Shown piece by piece: positions 61,691 through 64,000 of a stretch of 64,000 nt of DNA; position 1 is the stretch's first letter, and the number at the start of each line of letters is the position of its first letter. The stretch is taken from assembly GCA_022606425.2 (NCBI GenBank), contig JAHDVF020000010.1:930001-994000 (forward strand), read 5' to 3'. Under the pieces are notes generated by a model. The model had not been told where the DNA came from, made no database searches, and saw nothing but the letters and a program-made list of their open reading frames with translations. The translations under genes were made by a program, and so were the position numbers. This DNA comes from Lepidostoma basale (taxonomy: Eukaryota; Arthropoda; Insecta; Trichoptera; Lepidostomatidae).

Positions 61691-61975
61691 TTTATTTTCC
61701 TAGAAATAAACGGAAAAAGTCATAAGAATTGTGTCATTCATTCATATTGTAATTCATATTGTATATCATTAGAACTTTCTTACCGTTGCTGTGGTAATGT
61801 AACAATTTCCCTGACGAAAGTATGCGTATAAAGAAAACGGCAAAATAGAATAAACTGAAAATATATTTATGAATTAGAAATATAAATATTATATTATACT
61901 TACGGAAGCAAGTTTCTTCACATTCTTTTAGAGAGCCTCGACGTCCAATATTTTATATTTTCGCTATCATCCTTT

Positions 61976-62345
61976 GAAATAACCTGAAAGCAATTTAATT
62001 ATCATTGAATATTTTTAATCCCAGAAACTTCATAACCTAAAAGTACCGAAACTTCATACCTACAAAATATTACGACGTACAAAGAGATTGACAGTTCAGA
62101 GACCACGTGACCAATCGAACGGCTAGAATTCTAGAAAACGAATATCATTAAGTAATCACCGTCGAACGTAAGAGAAACGAATAAGTTTCAACCACACGAA
62201 AAAATAAAATTTCGTTCATAACCTCAAAATGACGCGTTAAAATTATACTCGCCAAAATTAAGAAGTATAATTACCTGTCTGCATTAATGTACATTAAAAT
62301 ATGGCCAATAAAATAGACTGTACCAATTAAACAACCAATTATTTT
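61976..62345. repeat. Unclassified repeat, copy 2
   Basis: 'gaaataacctgaaagcaatt', 'cataacctaaaagtaccgaa', 'aacctcaaaatgacgcgtta', 'tagactgtaccaattaaaca' 'accaattatt'. Confidence 0.55.
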
Positions 62346-62429
62346 AGTACGTAATAAGTAAAACGTATTAAGTATTATACATCCCAAAGTAAACGCAATA
62401 TATTGGACTGTCAGAAAGAAAAACACATT

Positions 62430-62560
62430 GTTGCCACTACACAAAATTACATGGAGACTGAATTCTCTCCAGACCGTGTCAAACGAATATAGACTCAAAA
62501 GATTGATACTCAGGTGATACGAACATTAAGGTCTATATTCGTTTGCACTACGAAAATTTT
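62430..62560. repeat. 15-bp stem inverted repeat
   Basis: CAAACGAATATAGAC (about 62480) and GTCTATATTCGTTTG (about 62532) pair perfectly across about 37 bp. Confidence 0.7.
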
Positions 62561-63182
62561 CAATTAATTGATTAATTTATAAAGTTAATTAGAGCTCGAT
62601 TAATAACGAAAATATGCCTATGACGACCGCTAAATTCCACTTAGTCCATTCCCAAAGATTCAGAAGGATCTGATGAGGAATCACCGAGAAAGAAGGAGAC
62701 ACACACAACCCAGATTGTGTTTTATTTATATGTAGATAGATATAACTTGTACAAATTATAATGTTTTTTTAATATACTTTGTATACAACACTCACATTTA
62801 AATGAAATATTAAACATGTTTCGTACTAACCAGCCCTTCATCAGTGATATTATATAATATAAATATTTAAAATATTATAAAATTGTTTACAAATATGGTC
62901 AGTTTTGATAGATATTTTAATTATTTATTTTAGAACGTTAATGCTGTTATAACAAATATTATGAATATATTTAAAATTTAAAATAAATAAAAAACAATTT
63001 TGATTATTTGTAATACTTTCTTTATTTTTAAGAGATTTTTTAATTTCTAAAATGTCGAGATTGTTCAAAGTTATATTTCTATTATTAATATGCAAAATTT
63101 CAACGCCATTATCATTATTAAATGAATGATCTTTTTCAATGATATTCATATATTTTAAAGGCATTATTTTTTAAAAAATGTT
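62561..63182. other. No gene; AT-rich
   Basis: 62700-62880 includes 'gtttcgtactaaccagccct' 'tcatcagtgata', reminiscent of the loops of the palindromic families. No frame with recognised content. Confidence 0.3.
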
Positions 63183-63345
63183 TCCATTCCTGATATTTTC
63201 TTTTCGCTTTCTTTCTTCCTCAACATTCAAACATAGTGTCATGCACGCACGTCGATTTCTCCGACTCCTAACGTGGCGTGTGCTACGTTTTTCTAGATCA
63301 TCCACTATTTCTAAACACATTTACATCGTTAACATATACTTCCAA
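63183..63345 (-). mobile_element. GTTA-tailed RTE-like LINE fragment
   Basis: 'cctcaacattcaaacatagt' 'gtcatgcacgcacgtcgatt' 'tctccgactcctaacgtgg' ... 'cacatttacatcgttaacat'. Confidence 0.7.
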
Positions 63346-63869
63346 GAAAATTTCAAATTACAACATTTATATTTTGAGGTTAAAACACTTAAATTTTCAA
63401 CAAGCGCGTATCTAACACTTAATCTTGCTAACACGTGTGAAGAGAGTAGTTTACATATAAATAATATACATAAAATTATGTATTCATAAGGTAAACACCT
63501 ATTTTGATTTTAATCTCGGGGTAAGGCACGGTATTATACTTAATTTTATTTGTGTGAAAAGCTCCCTCTCGAATGAAATCCGATAGTATTGTGTAACATA
63601 AGCGTTCAATCATGACTAAGCGGAGACGTACAATGAGAGCCCCCCCCCCGGCCCGGCACATCGCAGACTCCGTTTCATTAGATAGACACGAGACGAGGAG
63701 GATCGACATGGAATTCTAAACGCTCGAGACGTTTCCAACAGCAGATCTCTACACGTAAATATAGTATTAATTATTTATTAAACTATGCTCGCGCTAACAC
63801 ATGAAGTTATAAGATGGGCTCTAGACATTAATAAAGAAAAAAATATGATTGGAAATTTCATGGTTAAAT
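63346..63869. other. No gene; one mixed patch
   Basis: 63530-63740 is balanced and unique ('agcggagacgtacaatgaga', then a C9-10 run). The rest is AT-rich. Confidence 0.35.
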
Positions 63870-63960
63870 TCTATTTTAACTAACTAACTATTATAACTAA
63901 CCAAGAATCGGATAACTAACTAAAAGGATCCTTGAGATGGTTTGGATATCAATTTAAACA
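63870..63960 (+). repeat. GTTA-tailed LINE scraps at window end
   Basis: 'ttttaactaactaactatta' (minus-oriented tail) and 'aaaaggatccttgagatggt' 'ttggatat' (plus-oriented KGSxRWFGH segment). Confidence 0.5.
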
Positions 63961-64000
63961 TTTATACAACAACATTTTGAATTTATAAAAAATTCTTGTA

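Overview
This is a eukaryotic, AT-rich (roughly two-thirds A+T by eye) insect nuclear window. A moth or butterfly is my best guess, from the mixture of RTE-like LINE 3' ends, a tRNA-derived SINE, palindromic MITEs and a 1.29 kb mariner whose inverted repeats begin TTAGGTC. That taxonomic call is inference. There are no bacterial genes, operons or CRISPR arrays.

Only one host gene is supported. Two + strand exons (3984-4133 and 4816-5642) join in frame and end in HSDVWRPY. The terminal VWRPY is the Groucho-binding signature of Runt-domain (RUNX) transcription factors, so this is the 3' end of a runt/lozenge/RunxA/RunxB-type gene. Its Runt domain must lie upstream of the window. A 3' UTR probably starts at 5643 and is soon invaded by transposons. 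The rest of the window (about 6-64 kb) reads as downstream intergenic DNA. It holds scattered GC-richer, non-repetitive islands that could be cis-regulatory or conserved non-coding DNA. I see no second convincing protein-coding host gene.

Most of the window is transposon debris. (1) LINE 3' ends fall into several families: an RTE-like family with a GTTA-repeat tail (about two dozen 5'-truncated copies), one with a GAA-repeat tail, one with an AAG tail and conserved 'gtcccccaacgttgg' end, and a CR1/Jockey-group family with an AAATC-repeat tail (family D). (2) A tRNA-derived SINE occurs at six or seven places. (3) DNA transposons: an apparently intact mariner (39736-41022), a decayed pogo/Tigger-like element with nested inverted repeats (58793-60290), a TTAA-flanked element (16094-17235), two hAT-type MITEs (25442-25730 and 36261-36446), and several palindromic families called here A, B and C. 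(4) There is also one probable solo LTR (20329-20834) and a Penelope-like RT scrap (about 60730-60940).

The most informative feature is nesting. At least six elements sit inside other repeats whose uninterrupted sequence is seen elsewhere in this same window, so insertion points and target duplications can be read directly. I found no complete new biological system. The best leads are the intact mariner, the palindromic family A that carries a tRNA-like Pol III box segment, the three-layer nest at 16-17.7 kb, and a short element that shares the 3' end of the GTTA-tailed LINE.
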